Origin: Symsagittifera roscoffensis
Taxonomy: Eukaryota > Xenacoelomorpha > Acoela > Convolutidae
Assembly: GCF_963678635.1 (NCBI RefSeq)
Contig: NC_087069.1
Location: forward strand, 40,660,831-40,724,830
DNA: 64,000 nt
Reading direction: 5' to 3'
Shown here: piece after piece, positions 24,093-35,058 of the stretch
Layout: the number at the start of each line of letters is the position of its first letter
How positions within the stretch are numbered: position 1 is the stretch's first letter
Notes under the pieces: generated by a model
What the model saw: only the letters and a program-made list of their open reading frames with translations
Told to the model about the DNA's origin: nothing
The model's database searches: none
Made by a program: the position numbers and the translations under genes

Positions 24093-24974
24093 TTAAAATG
24101 TATTGTAGTTTAATGGTGTTGCATCAATGGTTAATGGTATTACTCTTACATAATCTCTTACATAAGATATCGTACTTATTGCTTGACTTGAGATTGATTG
24201 TGGGAAGTTTATGAATGCATAATGAGACCATTCGGGGTCCCAAACATAGTCTGATTGTTCTGTGATGGCGGAGTCATCGTTTGAGTTTTGAGGTCTAAAA
24301 TTTTTTTTTGCTTGTGAAATTAAATCTATATTATGTGTGAAATAATCTATTATAAACCATGCCAAAATTTTTTGTAAATCATGTTTTGTATGTGGTGAAA
24401 CTTCATCGTTAGTGGAATTTTCTTTAATTATATTTAGAAAACTAGAGAGTAGTGTGATTTCATGTCGTACTCTTATATGTTTAGATGTATCTGTCGGTGA
24501 GACATTTGGGATTGGGATTTCGTTTTCTAATATCGAGATATAACTATATATTATTGCAAAAACTTCATTGGTGAATATGGAGTTTGCTCTTTGTGAGTTA
24601 TGATATTGTATGCTTTTTATATATTCTGAGAATACTTTTGAAAATTCTAAATCAAGGTCGTCTGTTTGAATTACATATTTGCTGTGATTCTGGTTTGGTG
24701 AGCTGAATTCTTTGGAGTAGATTCCGTATTGTTGTGTTAAGTTACATATATCTTTCAGATAGTGATTGATAATTTGTCTTTTGATTTTTACATCTGGGAA
24801 CTCTGCTTTACATGGGCTGATTCCGGGTTCAAACAAATTTAGGAGTAAATTCTTGCAAAAATCATGCTGTCCTCTATTATCGGGTGCATCTACGATGAAG
24901 GGGTAGATATCGTCATCATCTGGACTTTCTTCACCTGGGGTGTGTGTTGAGCTAATTTTTTCGTTTAATGACTG
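24093..24974 (-). CDS. unidentified first frame of the LTR element, possibly Gag
   Basis: About 293 codons are open from after a stop at 24977-24975 down to 24093. No ATG lies near the 5' end, and the first possible non-AUG start is internal. The beginning is acidic (GEESPDDDDIYPF); the rest is helical-looking and polar (VFAIIYSYISILENEIPI, LQKILAWFIIDYFTHN). The place upstream of pol would suit Gag, but I see no zinc knuckle or capsid signature. It ends about 110 bases before the integrase frame opens, which is far too short for protease and RT. Confidence 0.35.
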   Translation of the reverse strand, partial: QSLNEKISSTHTPGEESPDDDDIYPFIVDAPDNRGQHDFCKNLLLNLFEPGISPCKAEFPDVKIKRQIINHYLKDICNLTQQYGIYSKEFSSPNQNHSKYVIQTDDLDLEFSKVFSEYIKSIQYHNSQRANSIFTNEVFAIIYSYISILENEIPIPNVSPTDTSKHIRVRHEITLLSSFLNIIKENSTNDEVSPHTKHDLQKILAWFIIDYFTHNIDLISQAKKNFRPQNSNDDSAITEQSDYVWDPEWSHYAFINFPQSISSQAISTISYVRDYVRVIPLTIDATPLNYNTF

Positions 24975-26629
24975 TTAATATGTAATTATCGATGTGTCTA
25001 ATTGGTTGATTCCAATTGTATAAGTGTACTGGTTTGTGTTTATATTGCTTTTTTATTCTTCTTTTTCCTCTTTTTGATGAATTTGAAGTTGTTTCTGAGT
25101 CAGAAAAATATAATTGATCGTAAATGGGGCAATTTTTATCTATTGATTCTTTTAATTTATAAAGTTCGTCTCAATTGATGGCTTCTGATTCTGAAAATGC
25201 GTTTCTGTTTTTGGAAAATCTTTTTCGTGTTATTTGTCTTTGTTTGGTTATTCTTTTCCTTTTTAGTGTTTGTCGTTTTGTTCTAATATATCCAACTGTT
25301 TGTGTATGAGGTGTGATTACAAGGTCGTATTTTTTGTTATCTATTTCACAATTGTGTATAACGATTGTCTGTTTGTTTCCTAGGTTTTCAAATGACATAA
25401 GGTTTAGGATGACGGATGCAAAAGGTTGTTAAATGATTTCTATTTTCCTAAACTGTTAGTCCTTACGATTTTTTGGTTAGCTTAACCTGGGTCTATTTGT
25501 TCAGGGTTGGAGAGAAAAGTATATCGATTCCGAAGAATGATTTTTTACTTTCTCGTGGCTAGTATAAGCTAAGGTGTTAACTTACTTAATCTTACTTAGG
25601 GGTAGCGATTGTGTTCAAGGGTTGGAGAATAGTAAATCGATCCACAAGGTTCAGGTATAATTAGAACGCGAGTAGTTCGTTAGATACTATTTTAAACCTA
25701 CTAAGTTTAAGATTTATCCTGGGTCTGGTAAGAGGGGGGATCATGTGAAGGATGAATAACCGAAGTTCTTCACTGTTTATCCTAATTTGAATGGTTAGTT
25801 TTGTTCAAAAATTTCTATTAGTCCTGGGTTTTTAGAAAGGGTTGGATAGTGAATCGACGTTTGAGGTCGTTAGACACTAGCTAAGTGGGTGGGGGAAAAC
25901 AAATTTGTTCTTTTTGATCCAAGGATAGTCCTTGATGATCAAGTTTTAAATTTAATTAAATAGAAAATGAATTAAGATCCAAGGAGAAGCCTTGATTATC
26001 TGATTTTAAAATTAAGTGAATTTAAGTTTAAAATGATTTAAATTTGTTTAAGGAAAAGATTTAGTATTTTAATGATATTAGTGAGCTTGTGAATGCTGTT
26101 ATGTTTAGGTGATGAAGCTGGAACAACAGGATGATTTATGATTACTAACAGTTTTTTGTCATGCTACTAATTTTTATTTTGATTTTCAATAAATATTTTT
26201 CAAACATGTTTTGTATATAATACTGCAAAACTTTAGGAAAACGATCTGAGATTTTTTTATCAATCGTTATTGTATACTAATAGTTTTGTTTAGCGCCTGA
26301 AATGATTATGAAGATTGACTTCAAGATTTTATGTTTGCAAATGAAAATCTAAATTCATTGCTAATAAAATTCTAAATATAAAAGTTTGTGTTGGCTTTTG
26401 CCGAACTATCATATAACTACTTGGTAAGTTTCTACTTTGTCGTATGTCGTCTCTTGGTCGAGGTCTTCTTCCAATTCCGGGTACTTCTGTTATCGTTCGG
26501 AATATTGGCTTTGATCTATTGAGTCGTAGAGACATTTCGATTAAATTATCGTCGTATAACATTTTGTAAATGTTTTGTCTAAATTCTAATCTATTTTTGG
26601 TTGATTCTAAGCTACTAAGGTCTTGTTCG
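24975..26629 (-). other. long 5' leader of the LTR element
   Basis: No convincing gene. A 75-codon Lys/Arg-rich minus-strand frame (25398-25171, KRQTLKRKRITKQRQ) might be a small basic protein. Between 25440 and 26010 there are repeated blocks: GGTTGGAGA-like sequence followed by an ATCGAT-like core near 25505, 25620 and 25840, and GATCCAAGGA...CCTTGAT hairpins near 25917 and 25977. These may be packaging or promoter signals. Confidence 0.35.
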
Positions 26630-26647
26630 AGACTTATGGTCGCACCA
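26630..26647 (-). promoter_or_regulatory. primer binding site
   Basis: On the minus strand TGGTGCGACCATAAGTCT begins two bases after the 5' LTR. A PBS starting TGG pairs with the CCA end of a tRNA primer. I cannot name the tRNA without a search. Confidence 0.6.
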
Positions 26648-26649
26648 GA

Positions 26650-27060
26650 TGAGTTAGGACCGATGTGGTTAACTCATAGAGTAATTTCGGATAGGGTACA
26701 ACGTCTGCTCGTCACGCTATCTTATTTTCGGCCGGATAGATTCGTGCAACTTCTTAGTCTAATACCGATCTTAATCTTACTCTTATACTATCTAGTCTCA
26801 GGTTGTTTAACTAGTCTCTGCTAGGCTCAATAGATCTAGGGTATACTGGTTTATTGCGGCTGCTGAAGTTCTCTTGGAGAGTCCAACTAATATCTAAGTT
26901 AAATTCAAATCTCTCTGGTGCTGAAATTACAAGTAATTTCAGCACTTACAAATAAGTGGGTTGTTAGTCAGATGGATCATGATTGGTTAATATTAAATAC
27001 TTTACATTGGTAAAATATCTAATTTATCCAATCATAAAATGTAGTTTAGATCAGGTTCCA
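26650..27060 (-). repeat. 5' LTR (right)
   Basis: 411 bp, TG...CA, matching 13467-13877 with six mismatches. It contains the same 13 bp hairpin at 26918-26945. Confidence 0.9.
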
Positions 27061-27064
27061 TGAC
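27061..27064. repeat. target-site duplication (right)
   Basis: TGAC, identical to 13463-13466. Confidence 0.75.
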
Positions 27065-27664
27065 CCTAAAATTTTGGTTAAAATTTTAAAAAATCATTGT
27101 TTAAATAATCAAAATAATCATTTTATATACAAGTTTTGAGGGAAGATTGCACGCCAAAAAAACCCAATTTTTCGGCCAAAAAATTCAAAAAGTTCCCGAA
27201 AGCGGTATTTTGACCTATTTTTTTTCTAAATTTGCCTGCGGAGCAGTACATTTTGTCAGAATTGGGTCTTTGCGTGTTCTCGGAGTGCTCGGAAAATCAA
27301 TTGAGTCGGCCAAATTGATTTTAATTGAAAATGAAATCATAAAAAGTTCGACCAAATTTACAAATTTTTTGAAAATCCCCACACACGCCCCCTCCCTCGA
27401 GAAAATTCTAGATTCGCCCCTGACTTCGTTTTTTACCGTTTCAATCAAACAAAGGAATCCACATACCCCTATAGCTATTTGGTATCAAGCTGTGTCAGGC
27501 TAGTTTTCATCGCATCTCTCATAGAAATGGCTGGGAAATAAGTGAAAGTTTTAAAAAAAACCTGCTTTTCGTGTTAGAGATTGGCGTTTATCATAACTTT
27601 TTTACAAGAGAAGAACCGCTTTTAGCTATATAAATTTTCTATCTTCAAGGATTATTTATTGCAG
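27065..27664. other. 3' end of the PAN-lectin intron
   Basis: No gene seen. From about 27470 the sequence is repeated at 31836 onwards: this is the left edge of the segmental duplication. The intron ends with a T-rich tract and TTATTGCAG. Confidence 0.5.
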
Positions 27665-28428
27665 GGTTGCTAAGCAAAGGTCGCGACTGCTTTTTGTTTT
27701 CCGGAGACTCCGAAACTTCCGCACATTCCGAAATACAAGATGGCTCTTGGAAAGGATTCTACGAAATCTCAAACTCAGGCTTCCAGTGTTTCGAAGATGG
27801 GAATCCAGCATCTAATAATAGTATCTGCGAACTCCAAATGAAAAATCAGACCGAACTTTGCTCAGAATGGACTTGGGATCGGGAAACGGTCGACCCTTGC
27901 AAGGGCCAAGAAAAATCGAGATTTGTCAAGACCCGTTTTAGAACACAAAACTGTTCGGCTTGTGCAAAGTGCAAAGGCTATCATGAGAAAACGTTCAACC
28001 ACAGTGCTTTAATTTTGTACGATGTCAAAACTAATAATCGGACAGTCGCTGAAAGTGCATGCAAAGAATTAAATTCTGAGCTTTACACTGGTTATGAACT
28101 GGTCGGAATCGGCAACTGGAATGAATCGTTGGTTGTTCCAACACAAGACTGCGGAGCTTTTACAGCGTTCTGGACAGGATTCATACTGGACTGGGAGAGC
28201 CAAAAAGCGTCAATTCCGGGAAAAAGAGTTTATATTTCTGCAAACTGTACCACAGAAATTTGGGGACCACTCGAAAGCAATGAAAGAGAGCCAAATGGCC
28301 AAGGGCACGAAGACCTGCTTTTTCTGAGCCAGAATGGGCAGTTTTTTGATGCTCCTGTTGGGTTCTGTGGCATTGTAGTTTGTGATGATTGGGTACTCGA
28401 TGAAGACAGGTCGGTTCCGTGCAGCTGA
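27665..28428 (+). CDS. exon 2 of the PAN/C-type lectin protein (lectin domain)
   Basis: The exon follows a TTATTGCAG acceptor in phase 1 and is open to the TGA at 28426-28428. Its first part (LLSKGRDCFLF, then FQC) supplies the last cysteines of the PAN domain begun in exon 1. The second half is a C-type lectin-like domain: ALILYDVKTNNRTVAESACKEL, AFWTGFILDWESQKA, the EPN sugar/calcium-binding triplet at 28288-28296, and EDLLFLSQNGQFFD with GFCGIVVCDD at the end. EPN in this family usually goes with mannose-type binding, but I have not verified the full calcium site. The product is predicted to be secreted, perhaps in immunity or adhesion. It is the last exon. Confidence 0.75.
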
Positions 28429-29588
28429 AACTTAAACTCAACGATTAGTGGGGGAAGTATAGGGCAGGGGCTGTATTATTTAGAAATTACCTAGTTTAAC
28501 AAATTAATATTCCATGAACAGTTTTTTTAGTTATGGAAACTGAGTGTTAAATGACTGCATATCAATTATGTTAGTGGTATGAATAGTTGTTGAATTAATT
28601 AGTAATAATGTTGAATTGAATATCGTGCAATTTACTTTATAGCTATCAGCAAGTAATGAAACTAATTGCTGCAGAATAAACCTAGTTCTATCGTTTTGAT
28701 TTTCCAAAAAAAAAATATGCTTATTTGAAAAGAATAGATATTGGAACACTAGCCGGTTTGAACGTGAAGCAATAATCGTTCATGATTTTGTTGGCATTGA
28801 ATTATAAAATAGTTTTCAGCGCACTTAATGATGGATAACTAAAGCAAAACTAAAGAATAGTGGTCTTGATTTCCATTAAAACTGTTGTTAATATACTACT
28901 TTCTCATGGTTCAAATACAAGTAAGTCAGCGATAGCGAACTTTAAATTAAAATTTTTTTAAAATAAAAAAACCTTGGTACAGTAATTCAGCCTTTTTCTT
29001 CAAACGTCGCAGAAAAAAAAATAACGTTTCTCTTTAATAAAAAATGACGTTTGGAGTTCCAACGCTAGCAGTTTTTTCAATCGCTAAAAAGATAACTTAA
29101 ATTAGTTTTTTTGCGGCTTATTTTCTGGAATTGTTGGCCTTAGGAATCAGAAAAATATCAATCTTTTGAATTTTCCGAGAAAAACTTCATATATAATTTC
29201 TTGCAATAGTTTGAACAATGAAGTGAGCGTAAAAACAAAAAGAAATCAGCTGACCAATTTTTAATTTCAGCTCTGGATAGTTTGTCGATATCTGGTATTT
29301 TACCTAGAGATCAAAATCCCTCGTTTCAATTGAAAATTCCGAGCACACTTTCGAGTTGCGTGAATTTAGATACATTCGACCAAAATAGAGAAAAAAGTTT
29401 GCGCGGCAGAAACATTGGGAATTAAATTCGAAAACAATACTCAAGTCAGTTCTTGTATTAGAACCATTTTAATATTCCTCCTCATTGTATTAGAAAAAGC
29501 TTATGCTTGTTTTCTTTTTCAAAATTTTAACAACTGCTTCTAAAACTCCAGCAGCTCAAGAGTTTTCACTTTTCCACTTTCCGTAAAG
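28429..29588 (+). other. 3' flank of the PAN-lectin gene
   Basis: No coding sequence seen. AATAAA at 28675-28680, about 250 bases after the stop, is a plausible polyadenylation signal. The whole stretch is repeated in copy 2. Confidence 0.45.
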
Positions 29589-29592
29589 CTAC

Positions 29593-29967
29593 TGAGTTAT
29601 GTATGTTATACTATACTCATAAAGTAATTTCAGATAAGGTACACCGTCTGCTCGTCTCGCTATCTTGTTTTCGGCCGGATAGACGCAACTTCTTAGTCTA
29701 ATACCGATCTTAATCTTACTCTTATATATCCTAGTCTCAATAGATCTAGTGTACACCGGTTTACGCGAGTTAGTTCCGGAATGAGAACAACTGTATTCTA
29801 AGTTAAATTCAAATTGTTCTGGTGTTGAAACTACAAGTAGTTTCAACACTTTACAAATAAATAGGTTGTTAGTTTGATGGAGTATGATTGGTTAGTATTT
29901 AATATTTTATAGAGATAAAATATCATAATAATAACCAAAGATAAATACTAGTTCAGATCTGGTTCCA
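29593..29967. mobile_element. solo LTR, copy 1
   Basis: TGAGTTATG...GGTTCCA with CTAC on both sides (29589-29592 and 29968-29971). It is clearly related to the 411 bp LTRs of the 13.6 kb element but diverged and slightly shorter. No internal region remains, so it arose by recombination between LTRs. It holds the covarying hairpin at 29822-29849. Confidence 0.8.
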
Positions 29968-29971
29968 CTAC

Positions 29972-31423
29972 AGTACTGAATAACTCAGATTCATACAGAC
30001 CTGAATTGAGCTGTTTTAACTTGACTCAGTTTTTCTGGCTCATGCTGATTTCCTGTCAAAAAAAAAGCTTAATATAGTTATTTGTTGAAAAAAAAACAAG
30101 CGGTGTTGAAACAAACTGAAATAAAAAGCTAGAAAGAAAGATAAGAAATAGCTAGTACCAAGTTAAATCCTTTCTGAGAAAAGCCGGGTACTATATGTTG
30201 GCGCAAGGAATTCGAAAAAAAAAGAATTTAACAAATTTTTCAATAAAAAAGAATTATTTATAAAATTTTGAAAGAAAATTGTAAGCAGTGTGAACATAAA
30301 GCCGACAAAAAAGTTTGACTGAGAAGTTTTCGAAATTTCAGTATAAATAAGGATATTTTGCAGATCTTTTTGTTTTAACTAGAGATCTAACTATCTTAAT
30401 TCACTAAACTATTACAGGCAGACATTCGAAATGATTTATTTTGTCTGTAAAATGAATAGAAAAACTAAATTGAACGGAAGTTTTTGCAATTTTAGCAAAA
30501 TGATAATTTGTACTTTTTAAGAATTGCTTTGCTCAGCAAAAATGGTCAAAGCTCAAACTGAGAACGATGCGTATAATGGGTTTTGTTTTTAAAACTTTAT
30601 TTAGGATTCCTTCATTTTAAATCAAAACGAACTACAGCGATTGCTACAAACAATCAAGTAGTTTTAGAACATAAATTTTTTCCTTCAAAAAAAACAACCG
30701 TACTGAATACAGTTTTCAGGAAAACAAATTCCATAAAAATTTAAGGTTCTCTAACAATTACTGTAGATCGGCGAAAAGACCTGAAACCCGGGTAGATTAA
30801 GAAAAAACTCCACGAAAGCTTATAAATAAATCCAAATCATTAATAATAGGAAATTAAATCTGTAATTTAGCGGTGAAAACTAGATTTAAGTCCACAGCAA
30901 AATTATTATTTGATGTTTCTCAGCTCTGCTGGGAAAATTTATTCTTTGTAACTTTTTCTACTCATCTTTCAAGGAAACCAGTCATCAAATATGCTTAAAC
31001 TATGATTACTATCGAATATGCCTGAGTTTCGTTCAGACCTTTGCTTTACACCGAGAACAAATTACAACACTTTGAAAAATGAGAAACGTTTTTTTTTAAA
31101 TTTTTTTTCTATTTTTGTCGTCGGATTTTGTTGGTTACTTGCAGAGGCACTGTTTATCCTTGCTTGGTTTTAGATGTTTTTTTTATTCTACCAAGTGTCT
31201 AAAAATCACCAAAATCGGCAAGTTCTGAAAAATTGCTATACACTTGAATTTAGAATGAACCGAACTCGTGCCAGAAATCCAGGCAAAGAGAGCTTAAAAG
31301 CTAAATTGGTAGAATAATATTTACAGTTTTTATGCAGGTCAGAGAAGAGTAATGCTTATTCAAAAATTAGCCAAATTAGTACGAACGATTGAACAAGCAG
31401 GAAAGCAAGGTGTCTTTCTCTCT
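29972..31423. other. non-coding sequence between the duplication copies
   Basis: AT-rich, no supported gene. The first ~350 bases belong to duplication copy 1. The rest, up to the microsatellite, is unique in this window. Confidence 0.4.
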
Positions 31424-31539
31424 CAATTTCTACCTCTCTCTACTCTCTCTCTCTCTCCTCTCTACGCCCTCTCTCTCTCTCTCTATCTCTCTCTCTTTCT
31501 CTCTCTCTCTCTCTCCCTCTCACTCTCTCTCTCTTTTTT

Positions 31540-31578
<39 letters not shown>

Positions 31579-31579
31579 G

Positions 31580-31620
<41 letters not shown>

Positions 31621-31633
31621 CTCTCTTCTCTCT

Positions 31634-31676
<43 letters not shown>

Positions 31677-31755
31677 TCTTTCGCTCTTCTCTCTTCCATT
31701 TTCTCTCTCTCTCTCTCTCACTCTCTCTCTCTCTCTCTCTCCACTCCGCCCTCTA

Positions 31756-31825
<70 letters not shown>

Positions 31826-31837
31826 ATCATCTCTCTA
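31424..31837 (+). repeat. CT-rich microsatellite, about 410 bp
   Basis: Long runs of CT dinucleotides with short TTTT, CCT and CAC interruptions. It ends at the left breakpoint of duplication copy 2. The apparent Ser/Leu-rich reading frames here are translations of the repeat and are not genes. Confidence 0.95.
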
Positions 31838-32018
31838 TAGCTATTTGGTACCAAGCTGTGTCAGGCTAGTTTTCATCGCATCTCTCATAGAAATGGCTGG
31901 GAAATAAGTGAAAGTTTAAAAAAAAAACCTGCTTTTCGTGTTAGAGATTGGCGTTAATCAAGAGAAGAACCGCTTTTAGCTATATAAATTTTCTATCTTC
32001 AAGGATTATTTATTGCAC

Positions 32019-32782
32019 GGTTGCTAAGCAAAGGTCGCGATTGCTTTTTGTTTTCTGGAGACTCCGAAACTTCCGCACATTCCGAAATACAAGATGGCTC
32101 TTGGAAAGGATTCTACGAAATCTCAAACTCAGGCTTCCAGTGTTTCGATGATGGGAATCCAGCATCTAATTTTAGTGTCTGCGAAATCCATATGAAAAAT
32201 CAGACAAAATTTTGTTCCGAGCTGACCTGGGATCGGGAAACGTTCGACCCTTGCAAGGGCCAAGAAAAATCATCGAGATTTATCAAGACCCGTTTTAGAA
32301 CACAAAACTGTTCGGCTGGTGCAAAGTGCAAAGGCTATCATGAGAAAACGTTCAACCACAGTGCTCTAATTTTGTACGATGTCAAAACTAATAATCGGAC
32401 GGTTGCCGAAAGTGCATGCAAAAAATTAAATTCCCAGCTTTACACTGGTTATGAACTGGTCGGAATCGGCAACTGGAATGAATCGTTGGTTCTAACACAA
32501 GACCGCGGAGTTCTTACAGCGTTCTGGACAGGATTCATACTGGACTGGGAGAGCCAAAAAGCGTCAATTCCGGGAAAAAGAGTTTATATTTCTGCAAACT
32601 GTACCACAGAAATTTGGGGACCACTCGGAAGCAATGAAAGAGAGCCAAATGGCCTAGGGTAGGAAGATCAGCTCTTTCTGAGCCAGAATGGGCAGTTTTT
32701 AGATGCTCCTGTTGGGTTCTGTGGCATTGTAGTTTGTGATGATTGGGTACTCGATGAAGACAGGTCGGTTCCGTGCAGCTGA
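32019..32782 (+). pseudogene. duplicated lectin exon, inactivated
   Basis: Same exon as 27665-28428. The acceptor TTGCAG of copy 1 reads TTGCAC here, so the splice site is lost. A TAG at 32660-32662 (GGGTAGGAAG, where copy 1 has GGGCACGAAG) truncates the lectin domain just before EDxxFLSQNG. A cysteine conserved in copy 1 (TQDCGAF) is Arg here. EPN is kept. The remaining frame reopens to the TGA at 32782. I read it as a pseudoexon, unless another acceptor is used. Confidence 0.8.
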
Positions 32783-34174
32783 AACTTAAACTCAACGATT
32801 AGTGGGGGGAAGTACAGGGCGGGGGCTGTATTATTTAGAAATTACCTAGTTTTAACAAATTAATATTCCATGAACAGTTTTTTTAGTTATGGAAACTGAG
32901 TGTTAAATGACTGCATATCAATTATGTTAGTGGTATAAATAGTTGTTGAATTAATTAGTAATAGTGTTGAATTGAATATCGTGCAATTTACTTTATAGCT
33001 ATCAACAAGTAATGAAACTAATTGCTGTAGAATAAACCTAGTTCTATCGTTTTGATTTTCCAAAAAAATATATGCTTATTTGAAAAAAAAATATATATTG
33101 GAACACTATCCGGTTTGAACGTGAAGCAATAATCGTTCATGATTTTGTTGGCATTGAATTATAAAATAGTTTTCAGCGCACTTAATGATGGATAACTCAT
33201 TGAAATTTTATTAAAAAATCAACAGTAAATCACAATTTTGTTAATATTATTTCGCAGAAAAACGAGCTATAAAACTTTGTTCAGTTTTGTTCTTTGAGTA
33301 CAGTGACAAGTTTGTTTTTCATTCTAATCAATTGGATCTCCAGCTAATGTGTTTTTTTTGCAATTTGAAGTATCGAGTTTTTTCGGAGGTTTTTAAGCGA
33401 TGCAAATGACAAAAGTGCCAATGAAATGCGCATACGAGCAAAACTAAAGAATAGTGGTCTTGATTTTCGTTAAAACTGTTGTTAATTACAATTTTCTGAT
33501 GGTTCAAATACAAGTAAGTCAGAGATAGCGAACTTTGAATTAAGTTTTTTTTTAAATAAAAAACATGGGTACAGTAATTCAGCCTTTTTCTTCAAAAGCC
33601 GCAGAAAAAAAAACGTTTCTCTTTATCTAAAAAATGACGTTTGGAGTTCCAACACTAGCAGTTTTTTCAATAGCTAAAGAGATAACTTAAATTTGTTTTT
33701 TTTGCGGCTTATTTTCTGAAATTGTTGGCCTAGCGAATCAGAAAAATATCAATCTTTTGAATTTTCCGAGAAAAACTTTATATATAATATTTTGCAATAG
33801 TTTGAACAATGAAGTGAGTGTAACAACAAAAGGAAATCAGCTGATCAATTTTCAATTTGAGCTACGAATAGTTTGTCGATAACTGGTATTTTACCTAGAA
33901 ATCAAAATCCCTCGTTTCGATTGAAAATTCCGAGCACACTTTCAAGATGCGTGAATTTAGATAAATTCGACCAAAATGGAGAAAAAAATTTGCGCGGCAG
34001 AAACAGTGGGAATTAAATTCGAAAACATTATTCAGGTCAATTCTTGTATTAGAACCATTTTAATATTCCTCCTCATTGTATAAGAAAAAGCTTCTGCTAG
34101 TTTTTTTTTTTCAAAACTTTAACAACTGCTTCTAAAACTCCCACAGCTCAAGAGTTTTCAGTTTTTCCGTAAAG
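32783..34174. other. 3' flank of the pseudoexon
   Basis: Matches 28429-29588 except for about 245 extra bases at 33200-33440. No gene seen. Confidence 0.4.
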
Positions 34175-34178
34175 CTAC

Positions 34179-34522
34179 TGAGTTATGTATGTTACCGTCT
34201 GCTCGTCACGCTATCTTATTTTCGGCCGGATAGATTCGTGCAACTTCTTAGTCTAACAACGATCTCAATCTTACTCTTATATCTCCTAGTCTCAATAGAT
34301 CTAGTGTACACCGGTTTGCGCGAGTTAGTTCCAGAATGAGAAAGACTGTATTCTAAGTTTAATTCAAATTGTTCTGGTGTTGAAACTACAAGTAGTTTCA
34401 ATACTTTACAAATAAATAGGTTGTTAGTTTGATGGAGTATGATTGGTTAGTATTTAATATTTTATAGAGACAGAATATCATAATAACAACCAATGATAAA
34501 TACAAGTTTAGATCTGGTTCCA
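34179..34522. mobile_element. solo LTR, copy 2
   Basis: Same insertion as 29593-29967: both are flanked by CTAC (34175-34178 and 34523-34526). An internal deletion near 34194 removes about 35 bases. Its hairpin at 34377-34404 keeps pairing, with one G-T pair. Confidence 0.8.
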
Positions 34523-34852
34523 CTACAGATTCATACAGACCTAAATCGAGCTGTTTTAACTTGACTCAATTTTTCTGGCTCATGCTGATTTCCTGTCAAA
34601 AAAAAGCTTAATATAGTTATTTGCTGAAAAAAAACAAGCGGTGTTGAAACAAACTGGAACCAAAAGCTAGAAAGAAAGATATGAAACCAAGTTAAATCCT
34701 TTCTGAGAAAAGCCGGGTACTACATGTTGGCGCAAGGATTTCGAAAAAAAGAAAATAACAAAATTTTAATAAAAAAGAATAATTTATAAAGTTTTGAAAG
34801 GAAAATTGTAAGCAAGGTGAACATACAGCCAACAAAAAAGTTTGACTGAGAA

Positions 34853-35052
34853 NNNNNNNNNNNNNNNNNNNNNNNNNNNNNNNNNNNNNNNNNNNNNNNN
34901 NNNNNNNNNNNNNNNNNNNNNNNNNNNNNNNNNNNNNNNNNNNNNNNNNNNNNNNNNNNNNNNNNNNNNNNNNNNNNNNNNNNNNNNNNNNNNNNNNNNN
35001 NNNNNNNNNNNNNNNNNNNNNNNNNNNNNNNNNNNNNNNNNNNNNNNNNNNN
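34853..35052. other. assembly gap (200 N)
   Basis: Exactly 200 N, a conventional filler for unknown length. The 5' part of the gene at 35059 and the left end of the Polinton could be hidden here. Confidence 0.95.
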
Positions 35053-35058
35053 CTTGCC

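Larger units (their letters stand above)
13467..27060 (-). mobile_element. 13.6 kb envelope-bearing LTR retroelement lacking RT
   Basis: The element has 411 bp LTRs starting TG and ending CA, a 4 bp TGAC target duplication, and a primer binding site two bases inside the 5' LTR. Reading on the minus strand from right to left it holds a long leader, an unidentified frame (24974-24093), integrase (23979-22042), a short hydrophobic frame, a proline-rich frame without Met (21005-19890), an envelope-like pseudogene (19902-17288) and a post-envelope gene (17291-15487). I find no protease, RT or RNase H. I count six mismatches between the LTRs, so insertion was recent even though several genes are broken. 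It may have been mobilised in trans by a complete relative. Confidence 0.85.
9208..27664 (+). other. long intron of the PAN-lectin gene
   Basis: The donor at 9208 (GTAAAA) and the acceptor ending at 27664 (TTATTGCAG) have matching phase 1, and the PAN cysteine pattern continues across the junction. The 18.5 kb intron contains a complete 13.6 kb LTR element, so it was probably about 4.9 kb before that insertion. Confidence 0.7.
27470..30350. repeat. segmental duplication, copy 1
   Basis: The segment starting TATAGCTATTTGGTA recurs at 31836-34852. It contains the lectin exon, its 3' flank and a solo LTR. Copy 2 has an extra block of about 245 bp near 33200-33440. The right end is approximate because copy 2 runs into the assembly gap. 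Confidence 0.85.
31838..34852. repeat. segmental duplication, copy 2
   Basis: Second copy of 27470-30350, starting in CTATAGCTATTTGGTACC and cut at its right end by the N gap. It lies in the same orientation, so the two copies form a direct, nearly tandem pair. Confidence 0.85.

Noticed and set aside
31352-31907. Ser/Leu-rich plus-strand frames and an Arg/Glu-rich minus-strand frame over the CT repeat
   Set aside because: They are translations of a dinucleotide repeat, open in several frames at once; no gene.
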